Source: Gemmatimonadaceae bacterium (GTDB lineage: Bacteria; Gemmatimonadota; Gemmatimonadetes; Gemmatimonadales; Gemmatimonadaceae). Taken from it: 42,736 bases of DNA. The notes under the pieces are model-generated. The model saw nothing but the letters and a program-made list of their open reading frames with translations, had not been told where the DNA came from and ran no database searches. This document shows, piece after piece, positions 8,569 through 16,458 of this stretch (position 1 is its first letter; every line of letters starts with the position of its first letter). The stretch lies in NCBI GenBank assembly GCA_013361335.1, contig JABFYH010000081.1, positions 1-42,736 on the forward strand, in the 5' to 3' direction. Made by a program: the position numbers and the translations under genes.

Positions 8569-9873
8569 ATGAGCGATCTCCTGGCCGCCCGGAGCCAGAT
8601 GGCGATGTCGCTCGGCTTCCACATCGTGTTCGCCGAGATCGGGATCGCGATGCCCCTGCTGATGGTGCTGGCGGAGTGGCGGTGGCGGCGCACCGGCGAC
8701 GCCGCCTGCCACGAGCTGGCCCGACGATGGGCGAAGGGCACTGCGGTCCTGTTCGCCGTCGGCGCGGTGTCGGGGACCGTGCTCTCCTTCGAGCTCGGCC
8801 TGCTGTGGCCGGGCTTCATGCGCTTCGCCGGCCCGCTGATCGGCCTCCCCTTCTCGCTCGAAGGCTTTGCCTTCTTTCTGGAGGCGATCTTTCTCGGCGT
8901 CTATCTCTACGGGTGGGATCGCGTCGGTGCCCGCGCGCACCTGGCGTCGGGGATGATCGTCGCCGCGAGCGGGGCGGCCTCGGCGGTGTTCGTCGTCCTC
9001 GTCAACGCCTGGATGAATGCGCCCACCGGGTACGAGCTCGGGGCCGACGGCCGCTTTCTGCACATCGACCCGGTGGCGGCGATGCAGAGCCCCGCCGCGG
9101 CGCAGCAGGCGCTGCACATGCTCCTCGCCGCCTACGCGGCGACCGGTCTCGCCGTCGCGGGGGTGCACGCGGCGATGCTGCTGCGCGATGGCGCGTCGGC
9201 CTTCCATCGGCGTGGGCTGGCGATCGCGCTGCTCGTCGGCGCGCCGGCCGCAGTGCTCCAGCCCCTATCGGGGGACCTGAGCGCGCGGGTCGTCGCGCTG
9301 ACACAGCCGGTCAAGCTCGCCGCGCTCGAGGGGCAGTGGCGGACCGAGCGCGGCGCGCCGCTGCGCATCGGCGGGCTTCCCGACGCGGCGCGCGAGCAGA
9401 CGCGCTGGGCGCTCGAGATCCCGTACGGACTGTCGCTCCTCGCCTTCCACGATCCGGCCGCCGAGGTGCGCGGGCTCACCGCGGTGGCGCGCGAGGACCG
9501 GCCGCCGGTGGCGGTGGTGCACATCGCCTTCCAGACGATGGTCGCCCTGGGGACGATCATGGCGCTCGTCGCCCTGTGGGCCGGATGGACCGCCTGGCGA
9601 CGCGACGTCGCCAGCGATCGACGACTCCTGCGCGCGCTCGTCGTCGTCGCGCCGTTCGGCTTCATCGCGACCGAAGCGGGCTGGATCGTGACCGAGGTCG
9701 GACGTCAGCCGTGGGTCGTGCAGGGGCTGATGCGCACCGCGACCGCCGTGACCCCGATGCCGGGCCTCGTCGTTCCGCTCGTCTGCTTCACCCTGCTCTA
9801 TCTTGGCCTCGCCGCCATCGTCGTCGCGCTCGTCGCCTCGCTCGTGCGCGAGAGTCGGACGGTCCGCGGGTGA
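8569..9873 (+). CDS. cydA: Cytochrome bd ubiquinol oxidase subunit I, short Q-loop type
   Basis: A 434-residue inner-membrane protein that oxidises quinol and carries the haems of a bd-type terminal oxidase. Visible family residues are His18 (SLGFHIVFAE), Glu98 and Glu105 (SLEGFAFFLEAIF), His183 (ALHMLLAAYAA), Lys249 and Glu254 of the quinol site (QPVKLAALEG) and GRQPW at 378-382. About nine membrane segments can be seen. The length and the short region after the quinol site mark the cyanide-insensitive (CIO) short-Q-loop branch, not the E. coli long-loop type. The start has a GAAGG ribosome site close before it. cydB follows with a four-base GTGA overlap; no cydX or cydCD is in the window. 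Confidence 0.95.
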   Translation: MSDLLAARSQMAMSLGFHIVFAEIGIAMPLLMVLAEWRWRRTGDAACHELARRWAKGTAVLFAVGAVSGTVLSFELGLLWPGFMRFAGPLIGLPFSLEGFAFFLEAIFLGVYLYGWDRVGARAHLASGMIVAASGAASAVFVVLVNAWMNAPTGYELGADGRFLHIDPVAAMQSPAAAQQALHMLLAAYAATGLAVAGVHAAMLLRDGASAFHRRGLAIALLVGAPAAVLQPLSGDLSARVVALTQPVKLAALEGQWRTERGAPLRIGGLPDAAREQTRWALEIPYGLSLLAFHDPAAEVRGLTAVAREDRPPVAVVHIAFQTMVALGTIMALVALWAGWTAWRRDVASDRRLLRALVVVAPFGFIATEAGWIVTEVGRQPWVVQGLMRTATAVTPMPGLVVPLVCFTLLYLGLAAIVVALVASLVRESRTVRG

Positions 9874-10925
9874 GCGCCTTCATCGCGACGATCGGGCTGC
9901 CCGAGGTCGTGGCGGGGATTCTCGTGATCGCCCTCAACGCGTATCTGCTCACCGGGGGCGCCGACTTCGGTGGCGGTGTGTGGGACCTGCTGGCGAGCGG
10001 TCCTCGGCGCGACGCGCAGCGCGCGCTGATCGCGGAGCAGATCGGCCCGATCTGGGAAGCGAACCACGTCTGGCTCGTGCTCGTCGTCGTGATCCTGTTC
10101 ACGGCCTTCCCGCCGGCGTTCGCGACGCTCGGCATCGTGCTGCACCTGCCGCTCTCCCTGATGCTCGTCGGAATCGTGCTGCGCGGCTCGTCGTTCGTGT
10201 TTCGCAGCTACGGCGCGCGCGACGACGTCAGCCAGCGGCGGTGGAGTCGGGTGTTCGCCGGCGCGAGCATCGTGACGCCGGTGCTGCTCGGTGTCATCGT
10301 GGGGGCGATCGCGACCGGCGCCGTCGGCCGCGCGGCGGCGATGGTGCCCGCCGACGGCCCGCGAGCCGCGGCGACGCCGGCCTTTGCCGCCATCTTCGTC
10401 GCGCCCTGGCTCGCTCCGTTCCCCCTCGCGGTGGGCGCGCTCGCGCTGGCGCTCTTCGCGCAGCTCGCCGCCACCTACCTCGCCGTCGCCGCCCGCGACG
10501 ACGCGCTACGCGAGGACTTTCGACGTCGCGCGCTGGGCACCGCGCTGGTGGTGGCGGTGATCGGTACGCTGAGCCTCGTCGTGGCGCGTCGCGAGGCGCC
10601 CGACGTCGGCCGCAACCTCGTCGGCGGCTGGGCGATCTTCACGGTGGGCGCCGCCGGCGCGGCGCTGCTCGGCGGATATGCGCTGCTGCGCCACCGGTGG
10701 GCGCTCGCCCGCATCGCCGCGGCGCTCGAGGCGTCGTGCATTCTCTGGGGTTGGGCGGCCGCACAGTATCCGCTGCTCGTTCCGCCGTCGATGACGCTGA
10801 GCGCCGCGGCCGCCCCGCGCGTGACGCTCACCCTCCTGCTGTACGCGCTGGCGGGCGGGGGCGTCATTCTGCTCCCCGCGCTCGCGTGGCTGTTCCGCCT
10901 CTTCGCGCGCCGCGTGGGAGCCTGA
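9870..10925 (+). CDS. cydB: Cytochrome bd ubiquinol oxidase subunit II
   Basis: A 351-residue integral membrane partner of CydA. The GTG at 9870 overlaps the cydA stop (GTGA), so the long open frame that runs back to 8676 is only a read-through of cydA in another frame. Conserved CydB segments are GGADFGGGVWDLL near residue 30 and GPIWEANHVWLVLV near residue 58; eight or more hydrophobic helices follow. With CydA it reduces oxygen to water at high affinity without pumping protons, protecting against low oxygen or respiratory inhibitors. Its stop context is TGAGCGCC, and the convergent DoxX gene ends 27 bases away. Confidence 0.95.
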   Translation: MSAFIATIGLPEVVAGILVIALNAYLLTGGADFGGGVWDLLASGPRRDAQRALIAEQIGPIWEANHVWLVLVVVILFTAFPPAFATLGIVLHLPLSLMLVGIVLRGSSFVFRSYGARDDVSQRRWSRVFAGASIVTPVLLGVIVGAIATGAVGRAAAMVPADGPRAAATPAFAAIFVAPWLAPFPLAVGALALALFAQLAATYLAVAARDDALREDFRRRALGTALVVAVIGTLSLVVARREAPDVGRNLVGGWAIFTVGAAGAALLGGYALLRHRWALARIAAALEASCILWGWAAAQYPLLVPPSMTLSAAAAPRVTLTLLLYALAGGGVILLPALAWLFRLFARRVGA

Positions 10926-10952
10926 GCGCCGCGCGTCGCGCGCTGGCCGAGC

Positions 10953-11402
10953 TCAGACGTCGCGGTTCCCGGAACGGCGGGCGCCGAGCGCGGCATCCAC
11001 GCTGTACGGGCCGGCGCCGGCCGCCACGAGATAGAGGTAGATGAAGCAGAAGAGCACCGCAGACTCGCCGCCGTTCACGACGGGCCAGAAGCTGCGCGGG
11101 AAGTGCACCTGGAAGTACGCGACCGCCATCTCCCCGGCGAGCAGGAAGGCGACGGGCCGCGTGAAGAGGCCGAGGACGATCAGCGCCCCACCGACCAGCT
11201 CGAGCACCCCCGCGATCCAGAACTGCGAGAAGGTCGGGGGCGCGCCGGTCCACGGCCGGCCCGGGGAAGCCGGAAATCCGAACAGCTTCTGCAACCCGTG
11301 CTGCATGAACAGCAGTCCCGTCACGACCCGGAGAAGGGTCAGCAGGATGCCGTGCCATCGTGCAGAGACGGCGAAACGTGCGTCGCGTGCCTGGGTGGCC
11401 AT
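10953..11402 (-). CDS. DoxX-family membrane protein
   Basis: A 149-residue protein with four predicted membrane helices. The N-terminal signature LLRVVTGLLFMQHGLQKLFGF and the later ELVGGALIVLGLFTRPVAFLLAGEMAVAYF (seen as adjoining helices) are diagnostic of the DoxX/DoxD-like family, found in the inner membrane. Some members are linked to quinone-dependent thiosulfate oxidation or to membrane redox complexes with superoxide dismutase; most have no known function. It converges with cydB, a redox neighbour, but the opposite strand argues against co-transcription. The M28 peptidase lies 106 bases upstream on the same strand. Confidence 0.88.
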   Translation of the reverse strand: MATQARDARFAVSARWHGILLTLLRVVTGLLFMQHGLQKLFGFPASPGRPWTGAPPTFSQFWIAGVLELVGGALIVLGLFTRPVAFLLAGEMAVAYFQVHFPRSFWPVVNGGESAVLFCFIYLYLVAAGAGPYSVDAALGARRSGNRDV

Positions 11403-11508
11403 CGTGGAGCCTCGGTGGGTGGAAGTGGTGAACGGCGATGGGACGACGCTTGAACGGCACGGACCGCGCGCTCGGCGGAAGGGATGCGCGCCGTTCAGGC
11501 GCGGCGGG

Positions 11509-12729
11509 TCAGCGAGTCAGCCGTGCCCCTGTCAGCATGGCGAGCCCGCTCAGCGTCGTCTGCGCGGCGTTCAGTCCGAGGCGGAAGTCTTTGTCGGTGT
11601 AGGTCGAGAAGAGGTCCGTCGGCTGGTGCCACTGCGGATCCCAGCCCGCGCCGATCTGCGCGCCGCGCTCGTTCTCGCGCAGGCTGATCGACGGCACGAT
11701 GTCCTGGAAGGGCGCCGAGTCGGTGTTCGTCATGTGCTGGCCCACCGGCGCCGGATAATCCGTCGCGTACTTCTCGTTCGCGGTCGAGAAGAACCACGCG
11801 AGCTTCTGCGAGCCCTCCGTCATCTTCGAGCTCGACTGGAACTCGATGTTGACGTCGGCCTCGGGGCGCTGCTCCGGGCTGAGTGTGCCGTCCGCGCGCG
11901 GCATGCCGTGATCGAACAACATCATGTCGTGCTGGATCATCCCGAGCCACCTCGGCTCCGGATACTTCCCCGAGCCGGCGGGGCTCTCCTTCCCCTGCAG
12001 CGCCTGGCGCTGCGCCACGTAGGCGCGCGCGCCGTTCAATCCCGACTCCTCGTTGTTCCACAGGATGAAGCGGATCGAGCGGTCGGTCTTCACGTCGGGC
12101 ATGCTGAAGATGCGCGCCAGCTCCATCACGATCGCCGTGCCGGAGCCGTCGTCGTTGGCGGCTTCACCCCAGCCGATGCCGTCCATGTGCCCGCCGACGA
12201 TGTACATCTCGTCGGGGTGGGTGGTGCCGACCTTGGTGCAGTAAACCTCCTGCCGCTGGCCCGCCACCGTCTGCTCGCGATCCAGCTCGCGAAGCGCCGC
12301 ATCGGGCTGACGGAGCGAGTCGGTGTTGACGCCGGTCGAGCGCCGGATGCCGCGGAGCCGGCCACCCCCCTGCGCCTGCGTGTTCGCCGGGCGCGGCCCG
12401 GCGGCCGCGGCGCCTGGCGCGCGAGGCGGCGGAGGTTGGAAGTCGTAGGTGATCCGCTCGGTCGGCGTGCAGCCGTAGCTCTTCAGCTGCGCCTCGATCC
12501 AGTCGACGGCCGCGCGATTGCGCGCGGTGCCCTGACGTCGATCGCCGAAGCGCGTGAGACCCTTGATGGTGGCCTTGTAGCGCTCGAGCTCCAGCCGCCC
12601 GACCAGATCGCGCACCGGGTCGGCGCTGTCGGCGGGGGCAGGGGTCGGCGTCGTGGTCTGCGCGACGACGGGGCTGGCGACAATGACGAGCGCGCTGCCG
12701 GCGGCGAGCGCTCGGGAGACGAAGGACAT
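11509..12729 (-). CDS. Secreted M28-family zinc aminopeptidase
   Basis: A 406-residue protein starting at the ATG at 12729, which gives a signal peptide (LAAGSALVIVASPVVAQ). The open frame continues upstream past 13500 but crosses another gene and a promoter region. The two-zinc site is complete: His181 (GGHMDG), Asp193/194 (ANDDGSG), Glu227/228 (NNEESG), Asp268 (IQHDMML) and His368 (QWHQPTD). NTDSAPF at about 335 matches the family. M28 enzymes remove N-terminal residues from peptides. A Pro/Arg/Gly-rich stretch at residues 99-130 is an unusual linker-like insert before the catalytic part. It is divergent from the YCII gene, with 255 bases between starts. Confidence 0.92.
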   Translation of the reverse strand: MSFVSRALAAGSALVIVASPVVAQTTTPTPAPADSADPVRDLVGRLELERYKATIKGLTRFGDRRQGTARNRAAVDWIEAQLKSYGCTPTERITYDFQPPPPRAPGAAAAGPRPANTQAQGGGRLRGIRRSTGVNTDSLRQPDAALRELDREQTVAGQRQEVYCTKVGTTHPDEMYIVGGHMDGIGWGEAANDDGSGTAIVMELARIFSMPDVKTDRSIRFILWNNEESGLNGARAYVAQRQALQGKESPAGSGKYPEPRWLGMIQHDMMLFDHGMPRADGTLSPEQRPEADVNIEFQSSSKMTEGSQKLAWFFSTANEKYATDYPAPVGQHMTNTDSAPFQDIVPSISLRENERGAQIGAGWDPQWHQPTDLFSTYTDKDFRLGLNAAQTTLSGLAMLTGARLTR

Positions 12730-12846
12730 CGGATCGGCGGTAGAGGGCGGGTCGGGGATGGGGTACGACGAATAGTACGGCGGCCCCGCACCGATCGCTG
12801 CGCCGCTCGCCGGAGGCATGGCCACCTTAACCGGATTACCATGCGG

Positions 12847-12859
12847 TTGCGGACCGCAA
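12847..12859. promoter_or_regulatory. Operator-like 13-base palindrome
   Basis: TTGCGG-A-CCGCAA is perfectly symmetric and lies between the divergent M28 and YCII genes, 118 bases from the first start and just upstream of the proposed ECF42 promoter. It may bind a dimeric regulator. Confidence 0.3.
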
Positions 12860-12877
12860 TGTCGCTCGCCGGCGCCG

Positions 12878-12904
12878 TGTCGATTCCGTCCCCACTCGTT
12901 CGAC
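12878..12904 (+). promoter_or_regulatory. Candidate ECF42-type promoter for the YCII/DGPF gene
   Basis: TGTCGA at 12878-12883 is followed after 17 bases by CGAC at 12901-12904. This matches the bipartite motif (TGTCGA near -35, CGA[T/C] near -10) that I recall being described for ECF42-controlled DGPF genes. It precedes the DGPF gene by about 80 bases, and an ECF42-like sigma factor gene follows that gene. Confidence 0.5.
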
Positions 12905-12984
12905 GTGATGGTAGAGCCTAGGTTGATCCGCCACTTCCGGTCGGATCCCAGCTCGGACACCCGCACTCTGACGGAGACACGACG

Positions 12985-13419
12985 ATGCGCTTCATGATCC
13001 TGATCAAGGCCGACAAAGACTCCGAGGCCGGCGTGATGCCCAGCCAGCAGCTGTTGACCGACATGGGCAAGTTCAACGAGGAGCTGGTGAACGCCGGCAT
13101 CATGCTCGCCGGCGAAGGGCTGCACCCGAGCTCCAAGGGGGCGCGCGTGCGCTTCTCCGGCAGCAAGCGCACGGTGACCGACGGGCCGTTCGCCGAGACC
13201 AAGGAGCTCGTCGCCGGCTTCTGGCTCTGGCAGGTGAAGTCGAAGGCGGAGGCGATCGAGTGGGTGAAGCGGATGCCGAACCCGATGCCGGGCAGCGAGC
13301 CCGAGGTGGAGATTCGTCAGGTGTTCGAGGTCGACGACTTCGGTCCCGCGCTCACCCCCGAGCTGCGCGCCCAGGAAGAGAACGTTCGCGCTCGCTCGGC
13401 CGCGGCGGCCAAGAAGTAA
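12985..13419 (+). CDS. YCII-related (DGPF domain) protein
   Basis: A 144-residue protein of the YCII superfamily, a small dimeric alpha/beta (ferredoxin-like) fold. The family motif DGPFAETKE is at residues 66-74, after the N-terminal strand MRFMILIKAD. The strand-helix pattern continues through EIRQVFEVDDFG. The last 20 residues are a charged tail rich in Ala and Lys. A GACGGAGACACGACG segment before the ATG supplies the ribosome site. Its function is unknown, but DGPF proteins are the standard genomic partners of ECF42 sigma factors, and such a factor lies 149 bases downstream on the same strand. A candidate ECF42 promoter stands upstream. Confidence 0.92.
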   Translation: MRFMILIKADKDSEAGVMPSQQLLTDMGKFNEELVNAGIMLAGEGLHPSSKGARVRFSGSKRTVTDGPFAETKELVAGFWLWQVKSKAEAIEWVKRMPNPMPGSEPEVEIRQVFEVDDFGPALTPELRAQEENVRARSAAAAKK

Positions 13420-13568
13420 GCTCCGCGCGCCGGTCGCGGACGAGGACCCCATTTTTGCTCGTTCTCCCGGCGCTCCGGCCCGCCTCTGTCCCATCGGGCG
13501 CACCGAAGCCCGTCAAGCGCAACAACCGACCTTGATCAGGCGCCTGCCGATGACGTTGATTGATCCGC

Positions 13569-14846
13569 GTGACCACAGCGGACGCCCATCGCGCCATCGA
13601 CGCGGTCTGGAGAATCGAATCGGCGAAGCTCATCGCCGGCCTCACCCGCGTCGTGCGCGACGTCGGCCTGGCGGAGGACCTCGCCCAGGACGCGCTCGTC
13701 GCGGCCCTCGAGCGATGGCCCGAGTCCGGCGTGCCCGACAATCCGGGCGCGTGGCTGATGGCCACGGCGAAGCACCGCGCCATCGATCGCCTCCGCCGCG
13801 ACCGGATGCGCGACCGCAAGCAGGACCAGGTCGGTATCGAGCTCGAAGCGCAGCTCGAGCGAGCGACGCCCGACCTCGACGCGGCGATCGACGACCATGT
13901 GGGCGACGATCTGCTCCGCCTCGTCTTCATCGCCTGCCATCCCGTGCTCTCGATGGAGGCGCGCGTCGCGCTCACCCTCCGCCTCCTTGGCGGGCTGACC
14001 ACCGACGAGATCGCCCGCGCATTCCTGTCCACCGAGCCGACGATCGCGCAGCGGATCGTACGCGCCAAGCGCACCCTCGCTGACGCAAAGATCCCCTTCG
14101 AGGTCCCGCGCGGCGAGGAGTTCCACGCCCGCCTGGCGTCGGTCCTCCAGGTCATCTACCTCGTCTTCAATGAGGGCTATTCCGCGACCGCCGGCGACGA
14201 CTGGCTGCGTCCCGCGCTGTGCGAGGACGCGCTCCGCCTCGGCCGCATCCTCGCCGGCCTCGTCCCCGACGAGCCCGAGGTGCACGGCCTCGTCGCGCTG
14301 ATGGAGATCCAGGCGTCGCGGACCCGCGCCCGCGTGAGCCCCTCCGGCGATCCCATCCTGCTGCTCGACCAGAATCGGGCGCGCTGGGATCAGCTGCTGA
14401 TCCGCCGCGGCCTCGCTGCGCTCGCGCACGCGGAGGCGCTCGGTGGCGCATCGGGCCCATACGCGCTGCAGGCGGCGATCGCCGCGTGCCACGCCCGCGC
14501 GCGCCGCGCCGAGGACACCGACTGGGCGCGCATCGCGTCGCTGTACGAGGCGCTCGGCGAGCAGACCCCTTCGCCGATCGTCGAGCTGAATCGGGCCGTC
14601 GCCGTCGGTATGGCCGAGGGGCCGGCGGCGGGTCTCGCGCTCGTCGACGCCCTCGCCGGCGAGCCATCGTTGAAGAGCTACCACCTGCTGCCGAGCGTGC
14701 GCGGTGACCTGCTGGTCAAGCTCGGCCGTCCCGCCGAGGCGCGCGCCGAGTTCGAGCGGGCGGCGGCACTCACACGCAACGGTCGAGAGCGCAGTCTGCT
14801 CCTCGAGCGGGCGGCGCAGTGCGCGCGCGACGCGCCTATCGCGTGA
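13569..14846 (+). CDS. ECF42-type RNA polymerase sigma factor with long C-terminal extension
   Basis: A 425-residue protein, twice the length of an ordinary ECF sigma factor. Region 2 is in the first 85 residues (DLAQDALVAALERW, PGAWLMATAKHRAIDRLRR) and region 4 near 130-180 (RVALTLRLLGGLTTDEIARAF, then IAQRIVRAKRTL). About 230 further residues form a helical TPR-like domain (VFNEGYSA, ALCEDALRLGRILA, LNRAVAVGMAEG, GRPAEARAEFERAAAL), which defines group ECF42 and is thought to replace an anti-sigma factor. I use the GTG at 13569 because VTTADAHRAIDAVWRIESA is the usual family N-terminus; a TTG at 13560 is also in frame. It follows the DGPF gene and converges on the MATE gene, overlapping it by 11 bases. 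Confidence 0.9.
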   Translation: MTTADAHRAIDAVWRIESAKLIAGLTRVVRDVGLAEDLAQDALVAALERWPESGVPDNPGAWLMATAKHRAIDRLRRDRMRDRKQDQVGIELEAQLERATPDLDAAIDDHVGDDLLRLVFIACHPVLSMEARVALTLRLLGGLTTDEIARAFLSTEPTIAQRIVRAKRTLADAKIPFEVPRGEEFHARLASVLQVIYLVFNEGYSATAGDDWLRPALCEDALRLGRILAGLVPDEPEVHGLVALMEIQASRTRARVSPSGDPILLLDQNRARWDQLLIRRGLAALAHAEALGGASGPYALQAAIAACHARARRAEDTDWARIASLYEALGEQTPSPIVELNRAVAVGMAEGPAAGLALVDALAGEPSLKSYHLLPSVRGDLLVKLGRPAEARAEFERAAALTRNGRERSLLLERAAQCARDAPIA

Positions 14847-16251
14847 TGTCCACCGCGATCGTGCGCCACTTCCCCTGATTGAAGCGCAGCACGCTCAGCG
14901 CACACCGCGTGACGTGTCCGACGAGGATCGCGATCCAGATGTGCATCGGCTGCAGCGTCCCCAGCTCGCGGACGGCGAAGCAGATGCCGAGCGGCAGCAC
15001 GATCTGGGACACGATGGAGATGTAGAGCGGGCTCTTGGTGTCGCCCGTGCCCTGCAGGCCGCCGGTGTACGTCAGCGCCACGGCGATGAACAGCCCCGAT
15101 ACGCTCAGCACGCGCAGCAGCTGAGTACCGATCTCCACCACCACCGGCTCGTTCATCCCGAACACCGCGAGGAGCTGTCGCGGGAGGAAGAAGAAGAACA
15201 GTCCGACGAACGCCGCGCCGGCGAGCCCGATGCGCGCCGCCACGTGCACCGCCTGCTCGGCACGATCCGGATTGCCCGCGCCGAGGTTCTGCCCCGCGAC
15301 CGCGGCGGCCGCGCCGAGAAGGCCGACGGAGGTCCAGGTGATGAACGAGAAGAGCTGGCCGTAGGAGACGGCGAACGCCGCTTGCGCCGCCGCGCTCTGC
15401 GCGAGCGAGCCGATGAACGACAGCATGAACACCCCGCCGATGTTCATCGCGATGCCCTGGATGCCGGTCGGCAGGCCGAAGCGGAAGAGCGAGCGGATGA
15501 TCGTCCAGTCGGGGGCGTAGCTGCCGCCGCGCGGGAACGAGACCACCCATCCGCCGCGGATCAGCTTCCCCAATGCGTATACCGCGAGCAGTCCGGAGGC
15601 GATGCAGGTCCCCATCGCCGCGCCGGCGGTGCGAAACGACGGGATGGGCCCGAGCCCTCGGATCAGCACGACGTTGAACGCCACGTTGAGCACCGTCAGC
15701 GCGATGCCAAGCACCATCGGTGTCCGCGCGTCGCCGGCTGATCGCAGGGCGCCGCCGAGCATGAAGAACACCAGCATCCCGCTGCTGAACGCGAACATGA
15801 TGCGCAGGAAGGGAAGCGCATCCTGCTTCACCGCCGGCGCCGCGTTCACGAAGTCGAGCAGCATCGGCGACGCGAAGTACCCCACCGGCGCGAGCACGGC
15901 GAACGAAAGCCCCGTGGCGGTGAGGAAGGCCTGATACACCGTGCGGTCGACCTTGTCCTCCTCCCCTGCCCCGGCGAAGCGCGCCACGAGGACGCTCATC
16001 CCCGTGAAGAGCGACATGATGAACACGATCACGACGATGAAGATCTGGTTCGCCACGCCGACCGCGGCATTGCCGGTGAAGCCGACGAAATGCCCGACCA
16101 TGATGTGGTCGACGATGCCCTGAAGCCCGCCGATGATGTTCGTCAGCATGGTGGGCCAGGCGAGCTTCCAGACCGCCGTGCGCAACGGCCCCTCGACGAT
16201 CGACCGATCGTAGCGGCCGGCGTGCGGCGCGCCGGCCGCCGCCGCGGTCAT
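14836..16251 (-). CDS. MATE-family multidrug/organic cation exporter
   Basis: A 471-residue membrane protein with about 12 helices in two similar halves. The half-repeats show the paired family motifs, GGALRSAGDARTPM in the first half and GGLQGTGDTKSPL in the second. It probably exports cationic or hydrophobic compounds across the inner membrane in exchange for Na+ or H+. The ATG at 16251 (MTAAAAGAPHAGRYDRS) is preferred; the frame is open to 16338 but the extension is an Arg-rich stretch that includes a hairpin. The last 11 bases overlap the end of the convergent sigma factor gene, so neither gene has its own terminator there. Confidence 0.92.
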   Translation of the reverse strand: MTAAAAGAPHAGRYDRSIVEGPLRTAVWKLAWPTMLTNIIGGLQGIVDHIMVGHFVGFTGNAAVGVANQIFIVVIVFIMSLFTGMSVLVARFAGAGEEDKVDRTVYQAFLTATGLSFAVLAPVGYFASPMLLDFVNAAPAVKQDALPFLRIMFAFSSGMLVFFMLGGALRSAGDARTPMVLGIALTVLNVAFNVVLIRGLGPIPSFRTAGAAMGTCIASGLLAVYALGKLIRGGWVVSFPRGGSYAPDWTIIRSLFRFGLPTGIQGIAMNIGGVFMLSFIGSLAQSAAAQAAFAVSYGQLFSFITWTSVGLLGAAAAVAGQNLGAGNPDRAEQAVHVAARIGLAGAAFVGLFFFFLPRQLLAVFGMNEPVVVEIGTQLLRVLSVSGLFIAVALTYTGGLQGTGDTKSPLYISIVSQIVLPLGICFAVRELGTLQPMHIWIAILVGHVTRCALSVLRFNQGKWRTIAVDITR

Positions 16252-16319
16252 CGGCGTCCCACGATCGAGCGGGCGAGCGGTGTCCGTCACGCGCCGGCGC
16301 GCGCCCGCCCACGCGCGAA

Positions 16320-16339
16320 CGTGGCGTCGACGCGCCACG
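16320..16339 (-). terminator. GC-rich hairpin after the GH3 gene
   Basis: CGTGGCG and CGCCACG pair perfectly over seven bases around a six-base loop. It lies 120 bases downstream of the minus-strand GH3 stop and 69 bases upstream of the MATE start. Without a T run it is only a weak terminator candidate. Confidence 0.3.
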
Positions 16340-16458
16340 CTCCCGCCCCCGTCGCGACGAAGAGGATGATGGCTCGCCTCCGGCTCGGCCAGGACGACGG
16401 CGCGGGATCGAAGATGGACATGCAGTCGGTTCGAAGGGCGGGGCGGGCTGGACGAGCG

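Noticed and set aside
8676-9869. Upstream extension of the cydB frame inside cydA
   Set aside because: The extension is Arg-rich shadow sequence; the GTG overlapping the cydA stop gives the normal CydB N-terminus.
11430-11497. Possible hairpins between the M28 and DoxX genes (GAACGGCG/CGCCGTTC and TGAACGGC/GCCGTTCA)
   Set aside because: Arms are only eight bases with loops of 31-51 bases, and they compete with each other; not convincing as terminators.
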